From: JAOUGY01 sp050329955
GTDB taxonomy: Bacteria; Actinomycetota; Acidimicrobiia; Spongiisociales; ZC4RG35
Direction of reading: 5' to 3'
Length of the DNA stretch: 21,241 bases
NCBI GenBank assembly: GCA_050329955.1
Contig: JBHJOH010000153.1
Coordinates: forward strand, 1-21,241
Under the pieces are notes generated by a model that had not been told where the DNA came from, ran no database searches, and saw nothing but the letters and a program-made list of their open reading frames with translations. A program made the position numbers and the translations under genes. The first letter of the stretch is position 1. Every line of letters begins with the position of its first letter. This document shows positions 7,447 to 16,326 of this stretch, in pieces.

Positions 7447-8577
7447 TCAGCTGTGCGGTACGCCCAGATAGGGGAAGACCGTCAGGTAGTCGTCGTGAGG
7501 TCCGACACCATCGGAGTTGACCCCGCCGTCGGCGTCGCGATCGTCGAACAGCCCCAAGGGGTCGCCGCCGGTGATGATGCGAAGCTCCGTGTCGATCACA
7601 TCGTCGGCGAGGGCTCGCCCATTGAGCGGGGCAGGCAACGGCGACGACTTGTCGAACGCCAGAACATCCGGCAGGAGAACACCGGCCAGCGCTGCCGCCT
7701 GAGCGTCGGAGTACGACCCTTCGGCATCGAGCGAGCTGAACGCCTGGAGGGCCGAGATCACCGCCTCCGTGTACTGGGCGTCGTTGGCGGGCTTGGTGCT
7801 GTTGAACACATTCTTGGCGTTCGGGTCGGCGCCAACGATGGGCCCCGAGCTGTTGACGACCGTGTTGATCGCCGGGCGACCCATTCGGTCGACCTGTGAC
7901 CAACGCAACCGACCGCTGGCCGACGATGTGGCCCACACGCCAATCGAATCCGCCAGCTTCGAGTCGGGCACCTCGACCACGAATGCCAGCGTGTTCAGAT
8001 CGGCGAAGAAGTCGGTCGGATCGTCGCCGAGCGCATCCGTACCGCGGCCCTCGACGGTGCCCAGGAACCCGGACAGGTCGAAGAAGAACGGATCCGATCG
8101 GAGGCCGGCGAACACCTTGGTCCCGTCGCGGAACGTCGTTGGTTCGTCGAGGGTGGCGAAACCGACCGTGGTCCCCAGGGCCCGAGGGCTGTCGGCCTGG
8201 GAGCCTGTGGCTCGTCGGACCTGGACCTTGTCATCCCTCACCGAGAAGGCATAGGCGATGTCTGGCACGGCATCGCCGTTCGTGTCGATCCGGAGGTGGT
8301 AGGCGCCGACGTTTCGGTCGGCGAACTCGGACGTCGGTCCCGCCAACGGATGAACCGTCATGGCGAGTGTCGTGGTCCCGGGCCGACCCTCGAACACGTA
8401 GACATCGTTGATGTCGAGCTCGGTCCGACCCGACGGTGACATCGTCCCCGGCGCGTCGAGGTGGTCGGCGGCGCCGGCTCCGCTCAGCGGCCCGAGCGTC
8501 GCCACCGTGAGACCGGCCAACACCAATGCGGCCCCCTTCTTCGAGGCCCGTGACACCAGGTGGTTCTTGTTGGGCAT
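7447..8577 (-). CDS. Exported DUF4331 family protein
   Basis: The 376-residue protein has a basic start and a hydrophobic segment (about 17-36) ending GAGA, a Sec-type signal peptide. The mature part begins ADHLDAPG and continues LDINDVYVFEG. These, with TTLAMTVHPLAG, DTNGDAVPDIAYAF and a C-terminal NDGV/PYLG-type ending, fit the DUF4331 family. The molecular function of the family is not established to my knowledge. GAGAGGAG lies about 5-6 nt before the ATG. A putative SigK-type promoter (8612-8641) precedes it, so it should be the first gene of a sigma-controlled operon with the TPR and NicO-like genes. The shared promoter suggests an envelope stress or metal-linked role, which is inference. 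Confidence 0.85.
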   Translation of the reverse strand: MPNKNHLVSRASKKGAALVLAGLTVATLGPLSGAGAADHLDAPGTMSPSGRTELDINDVYVFEGRPGTTTLAMTVHPLAGPTSEFADRNVGAYHLRIDTNGDAVPDIAYAFSVRDDKVQVRRATGSQADSPRALGTTVGFATLDEPTTFRDGTKVFAGLRSDPFFFDLSGFLGTVEGRGTDALGDDPTDFFADLNTLAFVVEVPDSKLADSIGVWATSSASGRLRWSQVDRMGRPAINTVVNSSGPIVGADPNAKNVFNSTKPANDAQYTEAVISALQAFSSLDAEGSYSDAQAAALAGVLLPDVLAFDKSSPLPAPLNGRALADDVIDTELRIITGGDPLGLFDDRDADGGVNSDGVGPHDDYLTVFPYLGVPHS

Positions 8578-8611
8578 AACGCACTCCTCTCGTTGTGTGC
8601 TGCGTCATGCC

Positions 8612-8641
8612 CTGTTCGGTTGAAGTGACCCCATGGATTGG
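8612..8641 (-). promoter_or_regulatory. Putative ECF (SigK-type) promoter of the DUF4331 operon
   Basis: On the minus strand CCAATCC (8641-8635) is followed after exactly 15 nt by CCGAACAG (8619-8612). The sigma gene carries the same elements at the same spacing at 3183-3212. Transcription would start near 8606, giving a leader of about 30 nt with the Shine-Dalgarno site of the DUF4331 gene. Confidence 0.7.
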
Positions 8642-8660
8642 TGGACGATCGAGAAACGCG

Positions 8661-10559
8661 TCAGGGGGCGGGGATCGTGAGCCGTACCCGTGATCCGTCG
8701 ATCGTGCCCGAGGCGGTAGCCTCGGCGTATTGCTGCCATTCGTTCCAGCGGATGCCCATGCTCCCCGCCGCGGCGCCAGAGAACGTCACGGTGGCCCGGA
8801 CGTCGCCGGTGGTGCGGTCCCACCGCACGGTGCCCGACACGCTCAGATCGCCCACCCAGCGCATTCCCTGCATCCGGAAGCGAACGTCGTCGAGACCGGT
8901 GGTGATGAAGGTCCCGCCCCGCAGGCCCCGACCCTCGGATCCGTACATGGCGGTCCAGCGGGGGAACATGTCGCCCACGGTTCCGGCGACGGCAGTGGCG
9001 ACCCGTCGCTGTCGGAGTGTCCCATCGCCCTCGCTCACTTCGACGTCCCGGAGCCGATTCGGAAACTGGTCGGTGGTGCGGATCGACGGGTAGTCGGCAA
9101 CACATGTCGTGTCGCCAACGACGCCGACATCGACGAACTCGACCACGATCCCGGCGGCACATCCGATGTAGTCGCCGGTGGCGGTGACATGGCCCGTGTT
9201 GGCCACCTCCACGTAGGTGGATGCGGGAAACCGGGAGGCGACGATCCGGTTGCCTTCGGGCGAGGTGAGGCTGTCGAGTTCTCCGGTGATGACGAGCGTT
9301 GGCACGTCGGGGTACACCGCCGGGTCCGGCTCGGGTGCGACCCAGGTGCTGGGCGCCGGCCAGTTGATGCACGACTGGTATTCGACCCAGGGCGATGACA
9401 GCCAGTCGTCCACCGTGAACGGGGCGAACGCGTCGGGGTCGGAGGCCCGCAGCGCGACAACCGAGCCGTCGTACTGGGCGGGTCGTGTTTCGATCGGACT
9501 CGCAATGTCCCACAGCTGGGGGTAGTCGTTGCACACCACCGCGGTGTACTGGCCCTGCGAGAACTCCTCCACCGGACCGGCGTCGCCCCAGTAGGTCTGC
9601 TCGGCGGCGATTCGAAGCAGCGGGGCGGAGTCCCCGTCCTCCATCCAGGCCTGGCCGGCGGCATCCAGCTCCTCGTACACCGTGGTGCCGTAGGCCGCCG
9701 AGGCATAGAGGTAGGCGAGCATCCCCGCATCCACGGTGACGTGGCGCTTCACGCCGTCTGCGTCGAATGCCGCTCCGCTCGCGGGGGCGACTCGAAGGGC
9801 ATCGGCCAGTGCAGCAACACGCTCGAGCGGGTCACCGGGAAAGATCGTGCATTCGATGTCCTCGCCGCATACGCTGCGGATGGCGTGGCGCATCGAACGG
9901 TGCAGGTCGCGGTACCAGGGGTCCTGATCCTCGACCGGATAGGCGGCGTCGAGCGTCAGGGTCCGCAGACGATCAGGATGCCGGAGGGCGAAGGTCTGCC
10001 CGAAGAAGGTGCCGTACGAGACGCCGTACATGTCGACCACACCGATCCCGAGTGCGTCGAGCACGGCTGCCATGTCGTCGGCGGCAAAGGCCGTCCCGTA
10101 GAGGTCGGAGGAGGAACCCAGCTGAGCACCGCACAGCGCCACGTTGACCAGCTCGTCACCCTGGTAGGACTGGAGCTCGGGGCAGTCGATCACACCCGAG
10201 CCACCGGTACCCCTGGCGTCGACCAGCAGCAGGTTTCGGTGGTCGAGCAGCGGGTCGAACAGCTCCAGGAAGGAGTCGCGGCTCAGCGTGCTGGGGTAGC
10301 CCGGCCCACCCTCGACCGCCACGATTGTTCCGACCGGACTGCTGGACGTGTCCCGGGCGTGATGGAGCTCGAAGGCGATGTCGATGATGCCGGCTGAGGG
10401 GTCGGTAGGGTTCAGTAGGCGCTCGATGGTGCCACACGACGCTCCCTCGACGTCGACACACGACTCCAGGTCGCTGAGTGGGGCCACGGCCTCGGCAGCG
10501 GCGTTGGTGGGCTGGAGCACGAGCAACAGCGCCACGCCAACGGCTAGGAATCGATGCAT
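8661..10559 (-). CDS. Exported alpha/beta-hydrolase, tripeptidyl-aminopeptidase-like (S33), with extra C-terminal domain
   Basis: This is a probable secreted serine peptidase of the SlpD/TAP type. Its 632 residues start with a signal peptide (about 1-22, ALLLVLQPTNAAAEA). The catalytic triad fits Ser181 in YGVSYG, Asp429 in TGELDS and His457 in ANTGHV. The oxyanion motif VEGGPGYPS is at 82-90. The hydrolase fold ends near 500; residues 500-632 form a further beta-rich, Gly/Thr-rich domain that I do not recognise. The open frame extends to 10874, but the ATG at 10559 gives the signal peptide and has TAGATT 7 nt upstream, as for a leaderless gene. It lies 83 bp before the DUF4331 start, in the same direction. 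Confidence 0.87.
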   Translation of the reverse strand: MHRFLAVGVALLLVLQPTNAAAEAVAPLSDLESCVDVEGASCGTIERLLNPTDPSAGIIDIAFELHHARDTSSSPVGTIVAVEGGPGYPSTLSRDSFLELFDPLLDHRNLLLVDARGTGGSGVIDCPELQSYQGDELVNVALCGAQLGSSSDLYGTAFAADDMAAVLDALGIGVVDMYGVSYGTFFGQTFALRHPDRLRTLTLDAAYPVEDQDPWYRDLHRSMRHAIRSVCGEDIECTIFPGDPLERVAALADALRVAPASGAAFDADGVKRHVTVDAGMLAYLYASAAYGTTVYEELDAAGQAWMEDGDSAPLLRIAAEQTYWGDAGPVEEFSQGQYTAVVCNDYPQLWDIASPIETRPAQYDGSVVALRASDPDAFAPFTVDDWLSSPWVEYQSCINWPAPSTWVAPEPDPAVYPDVPTLVITGELDSLTSPEGNRIVASRFPASTYVEVANTGHVTATGDYIGCAAGIVVEFVDVGVVGDTTCVADYPSIRTTDQFPNRLRDVEVSEGDGTLRQRRVATAVAGTVGDMFPRWTAMYGSEGRGLRGGTFITTGLDDVRFRMQGMRWVGDLSVSGTVRWDRTTGDVRATVTFSGAAAGSMGIRWNEWQQYAEATASGTIDGSRVRLTIPAP

Positions 10560-10566
10560 CGGGCGG

Positions 10567-10572
10567 AATCTA
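10567..10572 (-). promoter_or_regulatory. Probable -10 box of the S33 hydrolase gene
   Basis: TAGATT lies 7 nt before the ATG at 10559, with no Shine-Dalgarno site. The position implies a leaderless or nearly leaderless mRNA and supports the chosen start. Confidence 0.5.
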
Positions 10573-10632
10573 GCTGCTGGGTCGTCGCCAAACCGATGAA
10601 GCCGGCTCCGGGATTCGACGATGAGGACAAAG

Positions 10633-11088
10633 ATGCATGCGATCGAACTCGTCTCAGGTGTGGTCGTCGACCCGACCATCGGCCACCCCTGGTCCGAGGG
10701 CGGACCTGCGACCGTGTACGACGGGCTCGGTGCCGAGGCCGAGGACCCGGCCCCCACCGTTGTGACTCGATGTCTGGACTGTCGCGCTCCGCTGGTGATC
10801 GACCTCGCCCGAATCGACGCCGGCACGGTGCTGTGGCAGCTCATGACAGAACCATGGGCCCGGGCAGTGATCAACGCCTTCCGCCTGGTGTGGCGAGGTG
10901 AGGGCGAGTTCCGTTCGATCTGCGACGGCCTCGACCTCGACGCCTACCTGCTGGCTCCCGTGTGTGGAGTCTGCTCGGCTGTGCACGCCGTGGTGCTCGG
11001 CTACGGCGAGTACCAACCGTGCCGCTACATCGGCACCTACCTCGGGATCGCCCGCGCCCGGCCGTTCACGCCCAACCGCGCTACATGA
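10633..11088 (+). CDS. Hypothetical protein with paired CxxC motifs
   Basis: This is a 151-residue protein of no family I recognise. It has C47-L-D-C50 and C111-G-V-C114, plus Cys97 and Cys130, so a zinc site or zinc-ribbon-like fold is possible. There is no signal peptide or clear membrane helix. An in-frame ATG lies at 10621; the ATG at 10633 is preferred because GAGGA sits 5 nt upstream. It is divergent from the S33 hydrolase gene. Its last 8 bp overlap the 3' end of the convergent S9 peptidase gene. The G/C-rich third positions and Cys pairs support a real gene, but with less certainty than its neighbours. Confidence 0.6.
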   Translation: MHAIELVSGVVVDPTIGHPWSEGGPATVYDGLGAEAEDPAPTVVTRCLDCRAPLVIDLARIDAGTVLWQLMTEPWARAVINAFRLVWRGEGEFRSICDGLDLDAYLLAPVCGVCSAVHAVVLGYGEYQPCRYIGTYLGIARARPFTPNRAT

Positions 11089-12949
11089 GGTACCAGTCGA
11101 GGAAGCGCTCGAGACGCCGGTAGAAGTGCAGCTGCGGCTCGACCCGCAGGAACCCGTGGCCTTCGGTGGGATACGTCACGTACTCGTAGGTCTTCCCCAG
11201 CCGTTCCAGTGCCCGCACCAACTGCTCGGACTGTTTGGGATGCACCCGGTCGTCCTTCTCGCCGTGGGCGACCAGAATCGGCTTGGCGATTTCCTCCACC
11301 CGATGGATCGGCGAACCGGCCCGGTACCAGTCGGGGCGATCGGCCGGGTGGCCCATCTGCCGCTCAAGGTCTTCGATCCCCACCCGGTCGCCCTGCGCCC
11401 AACTGGTGAGGATGTCGCAGTCGCCGTACTTGGCGACCCCGCAGGCGAAGCGATGATTGGGGTCGTAGGCGAGGGAGGTGAGAGCCATGTAGCTGCCGTA
11501 GCTGGCGCCGAAGATGGCGATGCGGTCACCGTCCACCCAGGGAAGTGCGGCCAGGTAGTCGGCGGCGGCCAGGCAGTCCTCGGTGTCGGCCACGCCCCAC
11601 ACTCCGTGATTGGCCCGTTCGAAGTCACGGCCGTAGGTGGTGGACCCACGGAAGTTGATCGCCAACCAGGCGTAGCCCTTGTCGAGGAAGTACTGGGCGT
11701 GACCGTCCCAGGCGTCGGTGTAGGCCGAGGTGGGCCCGCCGTGCGGGTACACCACCGCCGGCACCGGCTGGTCGGCGGTGGCCGCCACCGGCCGGAAGAG
11801 GAAGCCGTGGATCTCGAGGCCGTCGGAGCTGCGATACACGATCTCTTCCGGGGCCACGTGCGGGGCCGCCGTGACGGCGGCGGGGGCCGGGTCGAACACC
11901 ACCGTCCGCTCCGATCCCCGAATCCGCTCGATCCGGGCGGGGGTGGCGTGGTCCTCGAAGACCGCCAGTATCGATCCGTCCGCCAGCCAGCACGGGTCCT
12001 GCCACTCGCCTCCGGTGGCATGGACGGCCACATCGGCGGTCTCGACCGAGACGGTCACCAGGTCGGTTCGGCCCCGGGCGGAGCGGGTGGAGAGGATCCT
12101 GGTGCCGTCGGGAGAGAACCGGGGTGAAGCGAAGTCAGCCGGTTGATCTGTGAGCTGTCGGGCCTCGCCACCGTCGACACCCACCACGAACAGCTGGTAC
12201 CAGCCCGGCTGTTCCGAGACGTACGCCACGTTGTGGCCGTCGGGTGACCAGCACGGTGAGTGGGCGTGCATGCCGTCGGCCGAGGCCACGGTGGTGACGA
12301 CGCCGGTGGCCAGGTCGAGGATTCGGATATCGCTGCGGTTGCGGTCGTCAGGAGGGAACCACGAATAGGCCACCCGGGTTCCGTCCGGTGACGGGGCCGC
12401 CTGGGCGGGGTCGGCGCTGGGGTCGGTGATCGGCTGAGGCCAGGGGTCGGCAGGGTCGATCACGGCCAGTCGACCGACCTCGGTCGAGCGTGGCTGACGT
12501 GCGCCCGACCGGATCCGATCCTGTTCCACCGACACGATCAGATGGTCGTTGGGCAGCCACACCGGGCTGCCCGCCTCACCCAGCAGCCGCGAGGGGCCAC
12601 CGGCAGCCGGGACGATTCGGACACCTCCCGGCCCGGCATAGGCCACGGCCGAGCCGTCAGAGGAGAAAGCCGGGTAGGTGTCCTCCCAGAACGCCGCCGG
12701 CGGCCGGTCGACGGTGAGCCGGCGGGTGGTGCCGGTGGCGGTATCGAGCGTCCACACATCCGAGCCGATGTCCTGCTGATCGAGAATGAACACCGCCATC
12801 CTCCCGTCGGGCGCCACCACCAGGTGATGGGGTCGTGGCACGGCCGCCACCGCTTCCAGCCGCCAATGGGACGGAGGGGGAAGGTCCTTGCGTGGTTGGC
12901 TGGGGGCGATCCCCCCCCAGGATTCGGTACCGACCCATGAGAACGTCAT
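11081..12949 (-). CDS. S9 family prolyl-oligopeptidase (acylaminoacyl-peptidase/DPP type)
   Basis: This is a probable cytoplasmic serine peptidase that cleaves short peptides; the exact specificity is unknown. The 622 residues have an N-terminal beta-propeller (about 30-350) with repeated SPDGxxVAY-type blades (SSDGSAVAY, SPDGTRVAYS, SPDGHNVAYVS, SPDGTRILS). The C-terminal hydrolase domain has Ser483 in GASYGS, Asp566/567 in HGEKDDRV and His598 in TEGHGF. YPHGGP (401-406) forms the oxyanion region. No signal peptide is seen. The ATG at 12949 lacks a clear Shine-Dalgarno site, and a run of eight C (12911-12918) lies in codons 11-13, so the first 25 residues are uncertain. Confidence 0.9.
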   Translation of the reverse strand: MTFSWVGTESWGGIAPSQPRKDLPPPSHWRLEAVAAVPRPHHLVVAPDGRMAVFILDQQDIGSDVWTLDTATGTTRRLTVDRPPAAFWEDTYPAFSSDGSAVAYAGPGGVRIVPAAGGPSRLLGEAGSPVWLPNDHLIVSVEQDRIRSGARQPRSTEVGRLAVIDPADPWPQPITDPSADPAQAAPSPDGTRVAYSWFPPDDRNRSDIRILDLATGVVTTVASADGMHAHSPCWSPDGHNVAYVSEQPGWYQLFVVGVDGGEARQLTDQPADFASPRFSPDGTRILSTRSARGRTDLVTVSVETADVAVHATGGEWQDPCWLADGSILAVFEDHATPARIERIRGSERTVVFDPAPAAVTAAPHVAPEEIVYRSSDGLEIHGFLFRPVAATADQPVPAVVYPHGGPTSAYTDAWDGHAQYFLDKGYAWLAINFRGSTTYGRDFERANHGVWGVADTEDCLAAADYLAALPWVDGDRIAIFGASYGSYMALTSLAYDPNHRFACGVAKYGDCDILTSWAQGDRVGIEDLERQMGHPADRPDWYRAGSPIHRVEEIAKPILVAHGEKDDRVHPKQSEQLVRALERLGKTYEYVTYPTEGHGFLRVEPQLHFYRRLERFLDWYLM

Positions 12950-12996
12950 ACCGGCATTGTGGTGCGACCGGCCGGGCGATGCGTCAGCTAGGGGTG

Positions 12997-14049
12997 TCAG
13001 CTCGTGACCAGGCCTTCGAGGAACCCGGTGACGAGACCTCCCAGGGTGGGGAGGTCATAGCCCCCCTCCTGCACCGCCACGGTCGGAAGTCCGAGCGATC
13101 CGATCAGCGCACCCGCCCGGCGGTAGCCGTCGGCGGTGATCTCGAGCGGGGACTCGGGGTCACCGGCGGCGGCGTCGACTCCGAGCGAGACCACGATGGC
13201 GTCGCTTCCTGCGGCGAACCGGGTCAGATCCTCCACTGCTTCCAGCCAGGTGGCGTCGTCGGACCCGGGGGCGAGCGGCAGGTTGCGGTTCCACCCGGCA
13301 CCGGCACCGGCGCCCGCCTCGTCGGCGTATCCCACGTAGTGGGGGAACCATCCCTGTCCGGGGTCCACATGGGCCGACCCGTAGCGGACGTCTACCCGGC
13401 TGTAGAAGATCTCCTGGGTGCCGTTGCCGTGATGGGCATCGACATCGATGATCGTCACCGTGCTCGCTCCCCGGTCCCGCAGCCGCTGGGCGGCGAGGGC
13501 GGCGTTGTTCAGGTAACACGAGCCGCCGTAGAAGTCGCGGCCCACGTGATGGCCGGGAGGTCGGCACAGGGCATACACAGCGGAGGCGCCGTCCCACACC
13601 AGGTCGGCGGCGGTGAGGGCGCAGCCGGCGGCAGCCTCGATCGCCCGCCATGAGCCGGGTCCGATCAGCGTCATGGTGTCCATCGCCCACATCCCCACCT
13701 CGGCCCCGATCGAGGCCGGTTTGCGGGGCGGGCGCCCCGACGTCATCTGACGGAGAGGAAAGGCGTAGGGGACGACCCGATCCTGGCCGGCCTCGGCCGG
13801 ATAGATCGAGCTCTGCCAGCGGTCCCACACGGTGCGGAGGAAATCGACCATCTCCGGGTCGTGGACCGTCGCCAGTGCCTCGTACGGTTGAGGAGAAGGC
13901 TCGACGATGTCTGCCCCGGCGGACCGCAGGGAGTCGAGGATGGCGTCGACGCGTTCGGCCACCTCGGTCCCGGGGATGGCCACCCCCACCCAGATCTCGG
14001 CGCCGGGGTCGTGGAGGCGGGTGAGCGGGGAGTGGACGGCCGTCAGCAT
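12997..14049 (-). CDS. Histone-deacetylase family protein, acetylpolyamine amidohydrolase-like
   Basis: This Zn2+ amidohydrolase would remove acetyl groups from polyamines, acetyl-lysine or similar amides. The 350 residues contain RPPGHH (163-168; active-site His167/168) and the metal motif DVDAHHGNGT (202-211; ligands Asp204 and His206). Asp292 in LGVDAAAGDP is the third ligand, and QEGGYD carries the catalytic Tyr331. The segment GYADEAGAGAGAGWNRNLPL is typical of the bacterial APAH-like branch. The frame is open to 14304, but the ATG at 14049 overlaps the stop of the hotdog-like gene (TGATG), and MLTAVHSPLTRLHDP is a normal N-terminus for the family. The two genes are translationally coupled. 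Confidence 0.9.
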   Translation of the reverse strand: MLTAVHSPLTRLHDPGAEIWVGVAIPGTEVAERVDAILDSLRSAGADIVEPSPQPYEALATVHDPEMVDFLRTVWDRWQSSIYPAEAGQDRVVPYAFPLRQMTSGRPPRKPASIGAEVGMWAMDTMTLIGPGSWRAIEAAAGCALTAADLVWDGASAVYALCRPPGHHVGRDFYGGSCYLNNAALAAQRLRDRGASTVTIIDVDAHHGNGTQEIFYSRVDVRYGSAHVDPGQGWFPHYVGYADEAGAGAGAGWNRNLPLAPGSDDATWLEAVEDLTRFAAGSDAIVVSLGVDAAAGDPESPLEITADGYRRAGALIGSLGLPTVAVQEGGYDLPTLGGLVTGFLEGLVTS

Positions 14050-14750
14050 CAGGACACCGGTTGTCTCAGCGCCACCCACAGCGACTCGGAGCGGGCCACC
14101 AGTTCGCCATCGCTGGTGTAGAGAGCCGACCACGCCCGGCGGGTACGGGTGTGCCACGGGCCGTCCGAGTCGGCCACGATCACGTGGTCCCGGTGGGGCT
14201 CGATGTCGGCCAGCACCTCCAGGGTCAGCATCCCGGTGACGGCCCGGGGCCGGGGCGGGTCCCAGCTGAGACACCACCCAGCGGCACAGTCGAGCGGCGC
14301 CCACACGAAGCTCGGTTCGACCACGCCTTCAGGCGCCACCCAGGCGGGCGGGGTGTAGGGGGTGGCGAACCGCCCGTCGCCCACCGGCCCGGCATGAACC
14401 CTGAGCGTGTCGGGCTGGCTGCCGCACGAGAAACAGGTGCTGACGATCTCGAGGCTGTTGGCCTCGGCTGCGGAGCGGGCTTCGGACGCAACTCCGAGCG
14501 GCACGAAGTCGGGAACCCGCGACACGGGCTCTCCGAGCTTTCCCTCCACGATCACCTTGTCGGCGTGGGTGGCGTGCACGCCCCGACGGGTGGGCTCGAC
14601 GGCGAGTTCGACGTCGAGCGGGATCGGGTTGCGAAAGTCGATCTGATAGGGCCCGGTGCGGCTGCCGGCGATCAGTCCGGCCAGGTATCCGCCCTGGCCC
14701 ATGCCCGCCACTCCGCAGAAGCGGCTCTCCACCACGATGCTTTCCGTCAT
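14049..14750 (-). CDS. Hotdog-fold, thioesterase-like protein
   Basis: The 233-residue protein has an N-terminal motif RFCGVAGMGQGGYLAGL (10-26), followed by FRNPIPLDVEL and a C-terminal RRAWSALYTSDGELVARSES block. These resemble actinobacterial thioesterase-superfamily (double hotdog) proteins, with a GGY/GGW helix entry and a C-terminal second hotdog repeat. A CFSCG pair lies in the middle. A role in acyl-CoA hydrolysis is possible but not shown. The gene is coupled to the downstream HDAC-like gene by a TGATG overlap. TAAGCT lies 9 nt before the ATG as a possible -10. Confidence 0.6.
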   Translation of the reverse strand: MTESIVVESRFCGVAGMGQGGYLAGLIAGSRTGPYQIDFRNPIPLDVELAVEPTRRGVHATHADKVIVEGKLGEPVSRVPDFVPLGVASEARSAAEANSLEIVSTCFSCGSQPDTLRVHAGPVGDGRFATPYTPPAWVAPEGVVEPSFVWAPLDCAAGWCLSWDPPRPRAVTGMLTLEVLADIEPHRDHVIVADSDGPWHTRTRRAWSALYTSDGELVARSESLWVALRQPVS

Positions 14751-14759
14751 TGGTCGGGG

Positions 14760-14765
14760 AGCTTA
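14760..14765 (-). promoter_or_regulatory. Possible -10 box of the hotdog-like gene
   Basis: TAAGCT lies 9 nt before the ATG at 14750 with no Shine-Dalgarno site between. It would give a leader of only two or three bases. It is weaker than the four boxes at 6-7 nt. Confidence 0.3.
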
Positions 14766-14827
14766 GAGCGCGTGGTTGTATGCATACGAGGACGGGAAGC
14801 GCCCGCTCGTGCACACAGTTCCAGGTG

Positions 14828-15208
14828 TCAGCCGTTCGAGACGGGGGTGGCGCCGGCGGAGGTGAGGGTCTTCACCAGCACGTCCTTCTTCACGAGGCCG
14901 GAGGCGCGCCAGCGTTGCGTGATCGAGGCGGCACCTTCCGAGGCGGTCAGCACCATGAAGGTGGGTGTCGACTTCACCTTGAAACGGTCGAAGACCTCGG
15001 GCACGTTGGCGGCGTTGACCTTCACGATGTGGGCGCTGTCGCCGAACTCGGAGGCGAGCTCGTTGACGATCCCGTCCATCACCTGGCACGGGGAGCAGCC
15101 GTGCTGGAAGAAGTCGACGAACACCGGCTTGCCGGAGCGGGTCAACTCTTCCAGATGGGCGACGGACTCGAGGGCGATTGGTTTGGTGCGCTTCTTGAAC
15201 AGGGCCAT
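14828..15208 (-). CDS. Thioredoxin-like protein
   Basis: This is a small, probably cytoplasmic thiol-disulfide oxidoreductase, 126 residues long. The active site is HGCSPC (C38-x2-C41) within VFVDFFQHGCSPC, with cis-Pro82 in STPTF. The usual Trp before the first Cys is replaced by Gly, with His before that, which should alter redox properties. The open frame runs upstream to 15541 through moaA's antisense strand, but the ATG at 15208 gives a normal thioredoxin N-terminus. It is divergent from moaA with 60 bp between. TACGCT lies 9 nt before the ATG. Confidence 0.85.
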   Translation of the reverse strand: MALFKKRTKPIALESVAHLEELTRSGKPVFVDFFQHGCSPCQVMDGIVNELASEFGDSAHIVKVNAANVPEVFDRFKVKSTPTFMVLTASEGAASITQRWRASGLVKKDVLVKTLTSAGATPVSNG

Positions 15209-15217
15209 GACAGGTTC

Positions 15218-15223
15218 AGCGTA
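15218..15223 (-). promoter_or_regulatory. Possible -10 box of the thioredoxin-like gene
   Basis: TACGCT lies 9 nt before the ATG at 15208, the same distance as in the hotdog-like gene. No Shine-Dalgarno site is seen, so a very short leader is possible. Confidence 0.3.
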
Positions 15224-15256
15224 CGACCGGGCGGAGCTATTCCAACCGGGTCCAGG

Positions 15257-15262
15257 TACCCT
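15257..15262 (+). promoter_or_regulatory. Probable -10 box of moaA
   Basis: TACCCT ends 6 nt before the ATG at 15269. No Shine-Dalgarno site is present. The layout suggests a leaderless moaA mRNA and supports the chosen start. Confidence 0.45.
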
Positions 15263-15268
15263 TTCCCA

Positions 15269-16291
<1,023 letters not shown>

Positions 16292-16326
16292 CGCCCCATC
16301 TAGCCCTCTGACCAGGCAGTTTGCGT
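16292..16326. other. Probable left boundary of the mobile element (att region candidate)
   Basis: These 35 bp separate the moaA stop from the integrase stop. An element with its integrase gene at the edge normally has an attachment site here or in the adjacent gene end. I could not find a convincing copy of this stretch near the right side of the window, so no core is defined. Confidence 0.35.

Noticed and set aside
14750..15268. Upstream extension of moaA in the same frame
   Set aside because: It runs antisense through the thioredoxin-like gene, and MoaA proteins normally begin about 25 residues before the first cluster Cys, as with the ATG at 15269.
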